This document shows positions 13,851 through 27,026 of a stretch of DNA of 64,000 nt, in pieces (position 1 is the stretch's first letter; every line of letters begins with the position of its first letter). The DNA is from Anoplopoma fimbria (lineage: Eukaryota; Chordata; Actinopteri; Perciformes; Anoplopomatidae). The notes beneath the pieces are model-generated. The model made no database searches and was not told the origin of the DNA. It was given only the letters and a program-made list of their open reading frames with translations. The stretch covers positions 7,187,448 to 7,251,447 of the forward strand of contig NC_072453.1 in the NCBI RefSeq assembly GCF_027596085.1. Direction: 5' to 3'. The position numbers and the translations under genes were made by a program.

Positions 13851-14467
13851 TACATTGTAGACAAATATTATTTTAAGCAAAATATAGTGTAAAAATATGC
13901 AATTACAAGTAAAAGTCCTGCACTCAAAATCTTACTTAAGTAAAAGTGTAAGCAGCAAGATAATATTAAGGTATTGACAGTAAATGTACTTCCTATGTGG
14001 CTAAATGACCAATGTGATTTTTGTAGCCTATTGTTACACTTTATATTTTGGGATTATTGATGCACTTATTCAGATGAAGTATTTTACAGTTGTTTGGCAG
14101 TTTGATTTATAAGAATTCACCACATTAGAAGCTCTTTTTTTTTTATTAGTATGCTATAGGTTTGCAAGCAATTTGTAACCTCAGTTGTCAATTTTTGTTT
14201 TTTAAGCTCAAAATTGTACTTCTGTTGCATTTCTTTAGGAATTTAAGGCCAACTTGGTTACATCCGACCTCTTCTGGTTGGTTTCCCAAATGCTGCCGTA
14301 ATGCTTCCAAGGATCTATTTGTAGCACAAAAACGGTTGACAACCAGACATGGTCAGCTGGCCACAGCCAGTAACAGTGAACTCTTCTAACGTAACCCTAT
14401 GCAGAAGGGTCTGCCTCGTTCTCCCTGGCATCTCACAGAGAATATTCAAGTCTTAGACACGTCTTCA

Positions 14468-14571
14468 TTACCATTGGTCATCTCCTCCTTCATTTGGCAG
14501 AAATGTGCTTGCGTCAACAGCAGGAGCCACTGTGGAGACAAGTCTCCCGCTGCTGGGGTCAAAGTGTGAAT
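14468..14571 (-). other. Orphan exon-like open stretch, unidentified
   Basis: On minus, a pyrimidine-rich tract and CACAG acceptor precede 14571. Entering in phase 1 gives 34 protein-like codons, including SHFDPSSGRLVSTVAP and FLPNEGGDDQW, then a TAA stop at 14470-14468. It could be a last coding exon, or could donate at a GTAATG site just before the stop. I found no partner exon and do not recognise the peptide. It may be a gene or transposon remnant, or chance. Confidence 0.25.
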
Positions 14572-14924
14572 CTGTGAAAGGAGTAGGCACGTCAGTCTAC
14601 AGGGACCACCATACGGGTGTATATATAGCTGCAGGGGTCTAAATGTCTCTTGGAAAAATAACAGTGATACAAAGAGTAAGCAAAATTGACCATGCAGGAG
14701 ATGGTGAGTGGGACTATGATGCAACTATTCATAAGGTAACATACAGGCTTTATTATGTTCATGATCATCACAAGTCACTTCACTCCCCCAGGCTAGCCTT
14801 AAATATCAACTTTCTTATCCAACCTAACATGACTGCAAACTATCGTGCTACTACTATAGACACAATATAGTGCAGTAATGAAATGTAAACAAGTGCATTT
14901 AGTGTAAGGCTACATCCCCATTAG

Positions 14925-15110
14925 GTTTTAAAACGCATAACTGCTAAGTCTATGCCTATCGTCCACACTAGAACCTCTAAAACTGAGGCGTACAAATACG
15001 CTGCTGAAGCCGCTTTAGTTTGATAACTCCCGGGTTGCGTTTTAGTCTGGACGGGCAGAAACAGTTTGAAAATGCTGACGCAGACACTCACTTTAGCTTC
15101 TTAATTGGGT
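14925..15110. repeat. Probable dispersed teleost repeat
   Basis: The block with AAAACGCATAACTGCTAAG, TATCGTCCACAC and GACGGGCAGAAAC followed by GCTGACGCAGACACTCA resembles a repeat I recall from many fish genomes. Only one copy is visible here, so the call rests on memory. Confidence 0.4.
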
Positions 15111-15312
15111 CTGCTCATTCACAACGTGGTTGTTGCACTACAAGACTGACCGACAACAGGGGGTCAGACAACATGACCTTTTACAAGGAGGAATGTGGTA
15201 TTGCTACTTTTACCACTGCAAGAATGTATTGTAAAACGTGATAGGAGTCATTTCACTTGGTGGGAATTACACTTCTTTGCTTTGTTGTTAAGATTTAGAT
15301 GAGAAGATTGAT

Positions 15313-15321
15313 ATCACACAC

Positions 15322-15410
<89 letters not shown>
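15313..15410. repeat. CA-to-GT microsatellite
   Basis: A short CA run turns directly into about 87 bases of pure TG. The CA/TG junction is self-complementary. The flank GATGAGAAGATTGATATCAC at 15298-15317 matches the end of the dispersed repeat also seen at 13509-13612, so the microsatellite grew at a repeat edge. Confidence 0.95.
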
Positions 15411-15411
<1 letters not shown>

Positions 15412-18113
15412 TCTAATGTGATTAGTCCAGAATGTGTGAACATACACTTTAATGGTGTGTCTGGAAGTCAAAATTTTGATTGAATTTAACCTGAAATTTT
15501 GCTTTTCATTGGAAGAATTCTAGCAGTATTTTCAAAATAAATGCTGAAATGTCCATTTAAGGCTCTAGCAGCTGAAACACTGACAAAAAACCCAAGAGGT
15601 GATGTCAGAGTTACAGTTTGCATACTGCATCAGGAACCTGGGGATGCTCATTTACATTGCTTCTCATTATGAATGGTAACTTCAATTTTCACTTACATTC
15701 TTTTCCTTTCATATTTCACAAGGTTGATCTGGAAACCGTAGGCTGTATCATGGCATTTTAAGTGACATATTTTAGTCCCTAAAGTTTCTCTTTTTATCTA
15801 CTGTCTCTCATGGGTTGTATTATATATTCGTCCACTCCTGCCATCTCTCTATCCATATTCATGCCTTCCACTGTTTATATTTAGTCAGACATTTTAGCAA
15901 GTTTGTAGATTATTCCAGCATTATACGTTATTCTTCAGAAGAAGACTTGACTGTGTTGTTGGTGACTTTTTGTCATGGTGCAATACATTTTATAGGTTTA
16001 CAGGCTGCTCCCAAACCCACTCAACAATCTGATCAGGGAATTGAATTGAAGGGCAACTATAAATATCTGGGTACTTTTACTGATAGCAAACTTCAGAGAC
16101 AGTAACAGAGAAAATTTGCGGGGAAGCACAGCTGTTTTCCACACAGACAACAAAATCTTTAAAGATCTGCTAAAATGATGACCTTGCTTTTATCATATTT
16201 CATTGCCTTAGCTGTTCATATTGCAGTTTTTGAGTCGGGCTTTGTGAGTTTCCCCAGTATGGTTACTGCTCTGAGCTGCACACAAATAACTGCAATCTGT
16301 GAGATTCATATGCTGAAAGATGAACATCTTTTTGACTTATAGAGGAACTGATACTCTCTGGCTGCTCCTTCATACTGGATACACTTCAGAGCAGAGAGAC
16401 CAGTCTTATTTATTCGTTCTCCAATTAGATGTCTTCATTTAAACATAAAATTCAGCAGCAGTGTTTGCCTACTGCAACAGCCTGCTATTATAAACCACAG
16501 ACGGAAAAATGATGACACTGTCTGTTGGGCAGTTCAGGTATATCAGGTTTGTGTATTTGTGTATTATAGCGCTTGTATATTGCATTTGCTTCAAGTGTGA
16601 TTTTATTGTTTGTATTAATAGTTTATAGTGTGGGTTGGCTTGTAAATGCTCTATGCAAACCATATTTCACGTATGGCACAATATTTGTGACAGATTTATT
16701 TAGCTTAATTGGTTTTGCTGTATATTTTAAAATGACACCCTGCCATGACTAAAGGGAGTATCAACCCTAATTACATTTAATATTTTTTTAATGGGATTTT
16801 TTAATTGAAATGCATTAATAACTGAAACCAATATTTCTAAAGCACCCAATCAGTCAATCAGTCATTTGGAGCTTTTGTTAAAGTAGTGATTTAAAAGAGC
16901 TCTTCTCCTTCAATCAAATACTGTACCAGATTTCTATCTTAATGTGTTACTTATTGTAGTTAGACTCGCTGCAGCATTTTGACAAGTTGTGTAATAGTAC
17001 GGCTTGTGAAAAAGTAACTCTAATTAATTCATGTTTTTGATGAGCAAATGAATATAATGATGAATAAAAGTGTATGATGAACCCTTAAATTAACATTAAG
17101 TCAAAGCAAGTCAAAGCTCTTAATTAATATATTTTTTAAACCACTGTTACTAGCTTTGGTGCTCAGTGCAGTTATCTTTAATTAATGTATGACACCATGG
17201 CACCATCTTGTGGTGTTATCAGGAAGTACCATGTTATTTCATATACATTTTTACTTCATATTTTGTATATGTCAAAAAAAGAACACAAATACACCAAATA
17301 TCATTTAGACAAGATTATTCATGACTACTGACAGTTTATCGAGGTACAGGATGATTTCATTTTCAATACACTACAATTTGCACTGGGACACTCAAAGCAT
17401 CACTTTAGCGGCTCATTATAAACATTGACTTAGCATTTTCTAGAAAGTGTTCAGCAATGTGTGTGGGTTGATGTCTCTTAACTTGTTTTGATTGTCAAAC
17501 CGAATGAAAATAAAACATAATTAAAACAGATTATTGTAAAAGGGTTTGATACCCACTGGAACTCCTCAATAAAAATGTAATGTATATTATTATGATGATG
17601 TGCTGTAAACTTTATATTAGCTAACAATTTTCAAGTGGCTTACTGTTTTGTTCTCAATAAATCCTTTTTGAAACAAAGACAAGAAAAGAGAACCTTGCAT
17701 GCTCACATTTTGCAAATAATTTAGTAATTTCTGGCCTGTACTGAAGTGATAGGAAGAGAGATGCTGTCTCTAAATGAATTCATATTCTTTCATTTTTTGC
17801 TCATTTTATGGCTCTACCAGACTCCAAAGTTCATAATAAACTGTATAATGTCCATTAACACAGGGGTCAGACTGACTGGGGCCTGCCAAATTAACTCTGA
17901 AACTAAGAGCTGATTTTTGAGAGGTTTTAAACAAGCTTGGTAATGGTGTTTGATGTCAATTTTACCCAGATTACTTTATAGTTTAGAGGGTATGATTTTA
18001 ATTTGTTCCATATTTATTCTCATAATGATCTACTCAAGAAATCCTTGTTGCCAGTGTTTTGGTATATTTTGTAAAAAGAAAGTTAAATGAAATCTTTAGT
18101 AAAGTATGGTTTA

Positions 18114-18395
<282 letters not shown>

Positions 18396-18509
18396 AGAAA
18401 CATTGCATTGCTGAACACTTCTAACACCACTGATTGTTGATGTGTTGTCCTCTTCTCAATGCTGCTGTTGTAATGTTTGACACCCATCGCTCAAAGTAAG
18501 CTTTCAGTC

Positions 18510-18612
18510 ACAATCGAAGTTAGACCAATCAAATCAAAGTGGGCGGGAATAAACGTTCGACGTTCGTTCTTGTTGTTCTGCTGCTGACCGTCGCTAGGGG
18601 GAGCAAGAGACC
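18510..18612. promoter_or_regulatory. Possible regulatory patch (CCAAT, GGGCGGG, CTCF-like word)
   Basis: Within AT-rich DNA a short CpG-bearing patch holds AGACCAATCAAA, GTGGGCGGG, two ACGTTCG words and CGCTAGGGGGAGCAAG, which partly fits the CTCF core. No gene start follows. It could equally be part of an unrecognised repeat. Confidence 0.2.
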
Positions 18613-19661
18613 AGGTTTTATTTAACCAGATGATGAGAGTGGCTCATATCTCAACCATAGGACTATAGACGGTCAGGAAAGTGACTCTCAACCTGTAGAA
18701 AGTCTCGTCTCTAACACTAATTGAATATAAATATAAATCAATGCATACACTTTTGGTGGGAGACACAATAATAATCATGGGATTGTAAGAAAAATACTCT
18801 TACACATATAAGTCTTTTAACAATGTTCTTTTCTTGTTGAAGTAGTTTTAAAGCTCACATTTTCACAAGCCAGATAACAACTGTGATTTAAAAAAAATAT
18901 ATACACTAGTGTGGTTTATGAAAAAATATACAATGCAGAAATGATGCCTGAGTATTATGATCAAAATATAAATCAGTCAAAAGGGTACTGCATGCTAATT
19001 CACAGTAGAATACTGTATTCAATTGAAAAGTACAGTAATCAAAGACTTATGTGGAAATCACATTAGTGAAGTCGCTACTGTAGAAAATCACAGTTATCAG
19101 CAATGTGCTGTATAACATCACAGTAACTAATAATGTTCTGCTTAAAAGTTAATTACAGATTTTTACACTAACTTACTCCTCAATTGCTGCCATTTAATTG
19201 CTGTGGAATCCAGCAATATTCTCTTTGTTTTGATTTTTCAGTCTATGTACTGTAAGTTGGTGGTTGTTGGTTGTATTCAACATACATCTTGGTGACCACA
19301 ACGTGGTTGATGTTGGCGTAATGCTAATAAGCATCATTGCACATCATTAGCAAGACTTTCAGGTCAGGCTGGTCAGGTTGCCCTCATGACAAGGTGAAGC
19401 ATTCTGAAGGAGTACTTTGACTGGAGACGGCTTATCTGCTAGCTGAGAGCACTATCATACCTAAAATGTGTAAAACAAAAGATCTTAATATTTCTTTAAT
19501 ATTCTTTAATAATCCCCCCCCCCCCCCCTAGTTCTAAATTCTAAACTCAGCATTTACTTTATTCTTGCATCTGCCGTCTTATATTTCATCAAATCTGCTT
19601 CCTCCATGCGCCTTCATTGGCATGAGTGTGCTCACATATGATCTTGTTTATGACTTCGCAG

Positions 19662-19754
19662 GATCTGCTTTCATGTCACCAGCCTAATCCTTCAGACCCC
19701 CTGCTCAGCGTTAACAGGGAGAGGCGAAGAAAGAAAGCACCAGAGCAGCTGAAG
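19662..19754 (+). other. Orphan exon-like open stretch, unidentified
   Basis: Bounded by TTCGCAG before and GGTATGA after, this 93-base stretch is open in phase 0 for exactly 31 codons and is protein-like: DLLSCHQPNPSDPLLSV followed by a basic NRERRRKKAPEQLK. No flanking exon was found on plus within several kb, and I do not recognise it. Possibly a relic of a lost gene, or chance. Confidence 0.22.
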
Positions 19755-20542
19755 GTATGATAGAGTTTGAATGCTTCACATGGCAGTGATGGATTCATTT
19801 TCCTGTGCTGTAAGCTTGTATTTATAAATCAACACTTATCGCCTGATGATTATACCACCAAGCAATGCAGCTTTGCTTTGTTTGACCTCTCTTAAAAAAA
19901 AATGGCATGAAGTCTTCATCTGTTCATTGGTCTGTTTATCAATATTCTTTTTCTTTAGTCTGTTCTCTTATATGCAGTAACTTTTGGATATAGTATTTGA
20001 TACTCTCTGTTGTGATGGGTTTTGATATATTTGGGAAAGTTCTCGAGCCACACTGCACTGAAACCTGAAACCTGGAAAGAGTTTGCAGATGTTCAGGTGC
20101 CAAAGATTTTTAGGTGCATGTGTTGATTGGTATGCACATTTATTTGTTTACAAAAGTTAAATAATAATCAAACCTGCTGCAATTCTGGATTACACTGGTT
20201 TATTCTGAAATGCTTTAGTAATTACAAATCAGTTTGAACTCACAAGGTAATGTATAGAATAGAAAAGGGTTAAAATGTATATTTAACACCAAACTGTACA
20301 ATAAGCAAGTACACATCTGACCTCATATCCCTTACCATCATCTTGACTGTGGATTAGAATGCAAGGACTATTGACACATTTTTAATGAATGATAATATTC
20401 AGTGTGTTTATTTAAAAGTCACCAGTAACATGTTAATGATACACCATCACTTCAACAAATAGCAGCTTCTTGATGATAAATGTGTGTTTCTTTATACGGA
20501 GATTTTGATATAGAATAGTTTGTCTTGCATTATCCCAAAACA

Positions 20543-20548
20543 TTTATT
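20543..20548 (-). terminator. Polyadenylation signal of PRY-SPRY gene A
   Basis: AATAAA on the minus strand, 86 bases past the stop codon of gene A at 20634. Confidence 0.6.
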
Positions 20549-20633
20549 GCAGATACATGCAGACATATTACAAGTTTGAGATATGTATTTCAAATTATGT
20601 ATAAATAGAAATGGGAAATGCACACTCTTTACT

Positions 20634-21919
20634 TTACTCCTCTGGTTTAACTAAGATACATGAGGACTTTTGTCCCACCCAGAAACCTGGCAACATCCTC
20701 CCCTTGAAGGAGCTCTTAATCTGCTGCAGCAGTCTGATCTCCTTTCTGGCTTCGCTCCCCTCTCCCTCCTTTGCTTCTTCAACTGCATAAAAATTTATGA
20801 CACCAGCTGGATGGTCAAGGTATACCCCGATGGTAGTGCACTGGGGAATATTCCAGATTTCTGTGTTAGTGCCATTCAACCACAGCTGGTAGTGGGATCC
20901 AACCCACCCAAGACCCCAGGACTGTTCATTTTCTCCCAGCCCGCATTGTCCGTCGCATCCCCTCCTCCCAGCCCCATCATAGGCAACTCCGGCAACCACC
21001 CATCCTGAATATTTCACCTCCCAGTAACCTCGGAAGCCCGAGATGCCTTCTTTGCAAAGAACCTCGAAGAGCAAAGAAGAGGATTCAATTAGTTGAGAAA
21101 GAAGTGTTTTACATCTGGAATGAATTCGTTTTGTTTAAAACTTACCTGGGGGGCATGCTCATATCTCTCTGGCCTGTCCAGGACGGGACAAGTGACATCA
21201 TCAGTCATGCGTGACACCTTGGATCTGCCCTCTGTGATCCACAGCATCTTATTGGCTGTTTTATCATCCAGGGAAAGATGGATCCAGTCTGTGGGATGTG
21301 TAAAATATACCTTTCAGGAAGAGAAACTATAAATCACAAGAGTTAGGAGAAACGCGTTTAAATGACCGATCTTACGTTTCAGAAGATCAGCTCTGCACGT
21401 GGGCTCAGGGATGTTTGGCTCGTAGTCTGGGATACTTTCTGATTGATGGGAAAAGTTACAATGTGCGTATAGGATTATAAAATATCAAGCAGAGGCAATG
21501 TCTTCAAAACTCAAATACACCTCTTAACAGTCCCCACTTATATACTGTATTTTCTGTAGTTTACTTTCAAATCTTACCTGTAGGTGAAGCCAGATCTTCA
21601 GGTTTTGTACCTGTTAGGATAAAACAAACATTACTGCCAGCTGTACTTATTGGATACTTTGGTTCAATGTAAGAAAACTTCATACTAACAATATGCAAAC
21701 ACGTCAGACCGTTAAAGTAAACCACTCTGCTCGAATCTCTTAAAGACACATTCTCATCCAGTCGTATGCATCCTGCCTGATCTCCAGATAACCTTTCCAA
21801 CACAAAGGGATACTCCTGGCTGATGAAAGTGCAGCATTCTACAGTAGCATGCATCATCTGCCGAGGTCAAAAAAGGGAGTTCACTCACCAGTTCTGCTGG
21901 AGGCTGGCATGATTCTCAT
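20634..21919 (-). CDS. Small PRY-SPRY (B30.2) protein, gene A
   Basis: Five exons on minus: 21919-21889 (ATG), 21610-21578, 21438-21376, 21288-21146 (PRY), 21062-20634 (SPRY, ends KPEE then TAA). All borders are AG/GT, the internal ones phase 1 until the PRY exon ends in phase 0; 699 bases, 232 residues. A short charged leader is followed by a linker with the word YEPNIPEP, then PRY ([23 protein letters not shown]) and SPRY ([46 protein letters not shown]). SPRY domains bind other proteins; in fishes this subtype also ends TRIM, NLR and stonustoxin-like proteins. None of those proteins' other domains is present, so no ligase or toxin function is implied. A second ATG at 21910 is possible. Closest relatives are genes B and C in this window, with the same exon plan. 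Confidence 0.87.
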
Positions 21920-22021
21920 ATGGAAGCACTGGTTGGCATCTTTATCGCTTTTTGAAATGTCCAGGTTTCCTTAATGTTGCCGTCTGTCAGTGGCGTACTG
22001 CTGCAACGACGCAAATGGTTT

Positions 22022-22030
22022 GTTTATATA
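22022..22030 (-). promoter_or_regulatory. TATA box of PRY-SPRY gene A
   Basis: Minus-strand GGTATATAAAC lies about 105 bases upstream of the gene A start codon at 21919, allowing a leader of roughly 75 bases. Genes B and C have similar boxes at comparable distances, which supports it. Confidence 0.5.
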
Positions 22031-25000
22031 CCCCCAGGCACTAAAGGTTTTGGGGGGGCGCCGTGGATCTCTAAGAGAAGTTTTGGTAAGGTATGTAGAG
22101 ATAATGAGCTCACTAATGGGCATGCCGCATTAGCCTGCCAATCCAGGATTTTTTGGTCAGCGCCAGCATCTGACCTGCTGACCCACATCTATTAGAGTTG
22201 TTCTGAATTTGCTTTGACAATTACTTGGGGTCTCTTTGTCATCATACTCACATCTTGGTAGTTGATACCTATGAAGTCATCCTGTACAGAACAGAAGGGT
22301 CAAGTTAGACCAGAAGAACAGTTTGAGACCTTTTGGTGATGGAGGGAAGAGAAACTTGGTACGATGGAGCTTCATTTGGCAAAGAGTTCAACTGTCCGTG
22401 CACATCGAAGGTAAAGAAGTAGTTTTACGTCCTTTAATTTTTAAGGATTTTTAAATCCTTAATGAATGACACTCTAGGATTGCAATGCTTCTGTGTCCCC
22501 TTAGCATATCAATACACTGTATAATGCAATAAACTTTATACTGCAATATGCTACTCTGTAGGCATTCCTTGTGCTTGAAAAAGTTAATCCGTCATTTATG
22601 AGCAGTCCATCAGTGTTTATTGATTGGTGACATTGTCCCAAAAAAAGGTTTCATTTAAATACTAAGTTTTCAGCCGAGTACAAAATGAAAGCAAATACAT
22701 GATTCTTTTTTTTACGTGCATTTACTTGGAATTTTGTGTTTTAAACTGTATCAGAATTGTCAATATACATACAGGTACATACATGAAATTTGACCTGTGT
22801 ATTTAAGCCATTTTAAGCAGTTAGGAGCAGTGGGCCGATGTGAAACGCCCAGGGAGTAACATAAGGTTTAGAATCTCACTCAAGGACACTTCAACTCAAC
22901 ATGTGGACAGGAGAAGCTTGCTAAAAAGAATCTAAAAATATAGTAACAAGAATATTCAGTCATATAGACCAGCTAGACCTTAACTTGAACATGCAGGGCA
23001 GCCACTAAGCAGGGTCACAGCTCAGCCCTGGCCTTTATGGCAGAGATCAGTTTTCGGTCAGCAATGTTTTGAAAGTCTGTTGCCCCTGGTTTCTGATCAT
23101 CCCATGAGAGGAGATTGGAAGAACTCAGATAGCCACACGCAAACCCACCATCCACACTTCCCTCTCCTTTATTTTTAATAAATCCCATTGGGCAGTCTGG
23201 GACAGTTCCGTCACTACTCCTGGTATTTACTGTTTAGTATGTTGTTGCATCGCCCCAGTCAGTCATCTGCTTGGGCAGGCAGCAATACAAGAAGGACGGG
23301 ACAGCCTTGAATAGAGGTTTGGCAGGGTGCCGGGGTCATAAACACCTGAGACACGCAGCTCACAGTGGAAGCATATCATAGTGAAGGGTTTACGACCAGT
23401 GTCAGTCTTTTTCTTTTAACCCAGGCCATGGGCATAATGGCACTGACGGTTGATGTGATAATGGAGGTCAAGTGCGTTGTTAAGCCTGGTATGATGAACC
23501 GAGGTACCTCCACTCAAATGAGTAGCAGTCGGCTTAGGTTAGTAGGTTATTGTATAAGGTTATTCTGGGTGATATTTGTATGTACAATACGAATTTGGAC
23601 TTTGCTTGTTGCCTACCCCAAATATCTTTTCCAAAGTATGATTATCAAATGTTATATACCTATTATCATGACAATGTCCTGTTAGTTCATTATTTTACAT
23701 TCAAATTCATTAATTGAATTGTATGTGTATACAAATATGTACAGTGCTATAGTTGTACCTTTTTAATTGGAAATTAATTGGAAAAGTGCTGAATTAAAGA
23801 ATGATTATCTTTAAAAGAAAGGTTGTGCTCAAATGTGATCACTTAAAGATGCAAGATCAGAGATTAGGATAATTTCAATTAACTCTCAACGGCTCTCAAA
23901 ATGTCATTCGTGAGTTGGCGGCTCATACCTAACAGTGCTAACAGCGCTAACATTGCTAACTACGGCAAAAGTGCTGACAGAGCTAACAATGTTTTCCTGA
24001 GGGGGAATTGGAGGTTGGGTGCTACACTTTATCAACGACGCTGTCTGTCAAGATGGCATTATAAGCTGTTACAGCCGTATGAGAGCAGTGCAGAGCGGTG
24101 GCCATTGGCTAGCCATTGGAGCACGCTCACATGCATTAAAATCTTGCGGGCCCAGCGCGGCTATGGCAAGAAAGCAAGGAGAAGCTCTGATATCAACACA
24201 CACAGATGGAGAGTTACTTCATACTCTTCAATATACAATACTCCACTATATATTTACAAAACATCTGCTATATTCATGTTCAGCATGTTAAATGCAGTTC
24301 AACTTTTAATTGTTTCGTAGTCTTATTAGTCTTAATTTAATTCTGCTGCCCGTATATGACCTTCAGTACACAAGACCACCAGCTAGAAGATTGGCTATTT
24401 CTATATAGTTATTCTTAATGCTTGTTGTCGGTGCCACTGGGTCATGTTCCTTCAGCTCAGACTCCAGCTGGGCCTCTGGCAGCTACCAGCTCAGTGCGGA
24501 CCACAACCGGTTTTGCTGCCTTCTTTAACCTTCAGATGGATAAATAAGATGAAGGTTAATTAAGGGATGAATTAGTTTTTTGTTTTTTTACACTTAAAAT
24601 GTAAAATTTTCAAAAAAGGACAAACCAGTAAATGCAGGCTTGAAATAAGTTTCTGCTAGATAAATACCGTCATATATCACATCACATTGATAGAAAATCG
24701 TATCTAGAACAAAGTAATATTCATACTTGTTCAAGATGTTACACATTTGCACCTGTTGGACCTCATACTGTTTGATGTCAAACACCAAGAACTAAGGTTT
24801 ATATATTTTCAAGCTGCATACTGCCTTCATGCTGAATTTGTTTGTGGGTATGTGTGTGTTTGCATACTCTGATCACCCCATCCGCCATCAATGCATCAGT
24901 GCTGTCACTGTGCAATGTGGACAGATTAGCGGTAGGGATGTAGATGGAAGGGGGTGTGGTTAACTTGGTACTAGGGGGTGTCCTACAGACACTGAACCAT

Positions 25001-25140
25001 CAATTTAACCCTGTTAAGGAGAAACTTACAAACACAGCTCCGATTTCAATCCTCATAACTCCCCCTCTTTTCTATTGGCAAGTTTTATCACGCGCTCATG
25101 TCCACGCCACCCGCTCTCATTCCTTAACCCCTGTCCTGCA
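22031..25140. other. Spacer between divergent PRY-SPRY genes A and B
   Basis: About 3.1 kb with no supported gene. It has a stretch at 22820-22920 resembling a common fish repeat (GAGCAGTGGGCC ... GCCCAGGGAGTAAC), a GCTAAC-rich repeat-like block at 23925-24200, and at 24367-24440 a sequence that recurs near 62551-62625. Open frames at 23365-23685 and 23901-24320 fall in or beside these and show no family features. Confidence 0.5.
24367..24440 (+). repeat. Dispersed repeat copy 1
   Basis: The words GACCACCAGCTAGAAGATTG, GGCTATTTCTA and ATTCTTAATGCTTGTTGTCG recur with few changes at 62551-62625 in the same order and orientation. Two diverged copies 38 kb apart indicate a dispersed repeat of unknown class. 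Confidence 0.7.
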
Positions 25141-25145
25141 TTAAA

Positions 25146-25154
25146 GGTATATAA
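25146..25154 (+). promoter_or_regulatory. TATA box of PRY-SPRY gene B
   Basis: GGTATATAAGAG lies about 105 bases upstream of the gene B start codon at 25254, so transcription would start near 25178. Confidence 0.6.
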
Positions 25155-25253
25155 GAGTGGAATTAAGCTGTCACACAGTGGAGCCAATGTTGAGACCACT
25201 GACATCAGGGCTGAGCCAGGCTCACTTCAGCAGCTAAAACAGCCAGTATCCAG

Positions 25254-26986
25254 ATGCCCGCCACCAACAGGATCATTTCTGACACCCGGATGTCGGATAA
25301 AGGTGAACTTTATTTTTTTAACATTTCACACCATTTAGAATAATTGTTTGAATACTGCACATTTATTCATAATTTAAGAGTTTTTTCCACATGTGAACAC
25401 CTCCATCTAAATAATTGATAATATTACAAGGCTAATTTCTTTTTCTGCCAAGTTAAGCCTGTAAAGGATATTGCAGCATTTATTATATGGTGTATACAGG
25501 AATTATTGTCAGTTATGCTTTATGTGTACTGATTCAATAACCCCAGTCGGTCATTGTCTGATGGAGTTTTTATGGTCCTTTGAGGCAGATCCTGAGTGAA
25601 TGGGTAGCTAGAGTTAATATCAGTGTGGAAAGCGCAATCATTCTCTGGCCGATGTCATGCTTGTGCTCATGATGGGCGTATAATGGTTTTGCTGCCTGGG
25701 CGCAAGGGTCTGCAAGTATCATCATCATAAGCACTAAAAAAGATTTATCATGTGTTATGTATTAAAATGCTGTAATTGCGTCTTGAAAATTGGTGACATT
25801 CAGTAGGATTGTAGCTAATTGATGTCTACAGTCTACAGACTGTATTATCATGACAACAAGCATAACAGATCCATATGGACCTGTAACACCACTTCAAGAA
25901 GAATAGAATCTCACAACTAACTTGCTCTTGTTTACAATAGTATAATTGTCAGCTTTTTAATGATAGGAATCCAGCTTCTTGCCTGTGAAACAGAGCATTG
26001 TAGTCCTCTTTAAAAAAGTTCCTAATCACACACATTTGACAATATCACCATTGAAACAGATGCCAGATCCTGTCACTTGACTAACAAGCCCTCTACAGAG
26101 TGGTACAGAGGCTTGTTTGACCTTAAATGTTTTGTATGGTCAGGTTGTAATGAGGTCAGAAAAGAAAGCTGTTATTTTCATCACCTTCTGCTATATCCGA
26201 ACAGGTGGCTCAACATCCGCGCATGGTCTCTCTCAGCCTCCCGTCAACAGCGGGATAAATATCAGCTTAGAAGTGGCCATTGTAAAGCATGGCGTAAAAA
26301 TAACCGTTAAGTTTGAAAAATTTGGATAAAGATGACAAGAAGATATATGTAAAGCTTCACCTTCACATTTTTCATCTCGAGAAACATGCAATACTGTGTT
26401 TTTCACACCATTTTTCTGCTTGCCAAAATAACCTTCTTTAATGTTCTGAGCTGATGTCGATCTGTGAAAGAAAAGGTTCAGTTTATTTTGGAGCTGATGT
26501 TACTCTTTGATATAAATAAAAACTCATCACTTATGTTAGTCGACGCTGACATCTTAATGCTGTGGGGATTAAGTGTCTCCTCTTTTTAATCCCCGTCCTT
26601 AACAACAAACTGGATAGTGCATGCTTATATGAGTATTAGTTACAGAACTGGCATCGTAGCTGCGACTGTTATGCAACTGTAATTTATCAGTTATTACTTC
26701 AAGGAAAGTTATGACACAATAATGTCATAAACCTGTAATCAAGTTTAATTTGAAATCAAATGCTAGCAGACTTAATTATTTTCTGTCTGTATTATAAGCT
26801 CCTTTCATTAAAGAGAGCCTCCCACAATATTAAATTCAGGGATAAAGAATGGTACAATTCATTATCACATTAACTCTATTTGAGATCAGCTGCTTTCCAA
26901 TTGACAAATTTACAATTAATTAGTCACTTTTGGCTGCCTTAACTGCTTCAAGACGTGCTCCAGTGTGACTTAAGCAACCCCCCAAC

Positions 26987-27026
<40 letters not shown>

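Noticed and set aside
22339..22410. 24-codon open stretch starting with ATG and ending at GTAAAG on plus
   Set aside because: Protein-like by eye but no downstream exon and no family recognised; too short to support.
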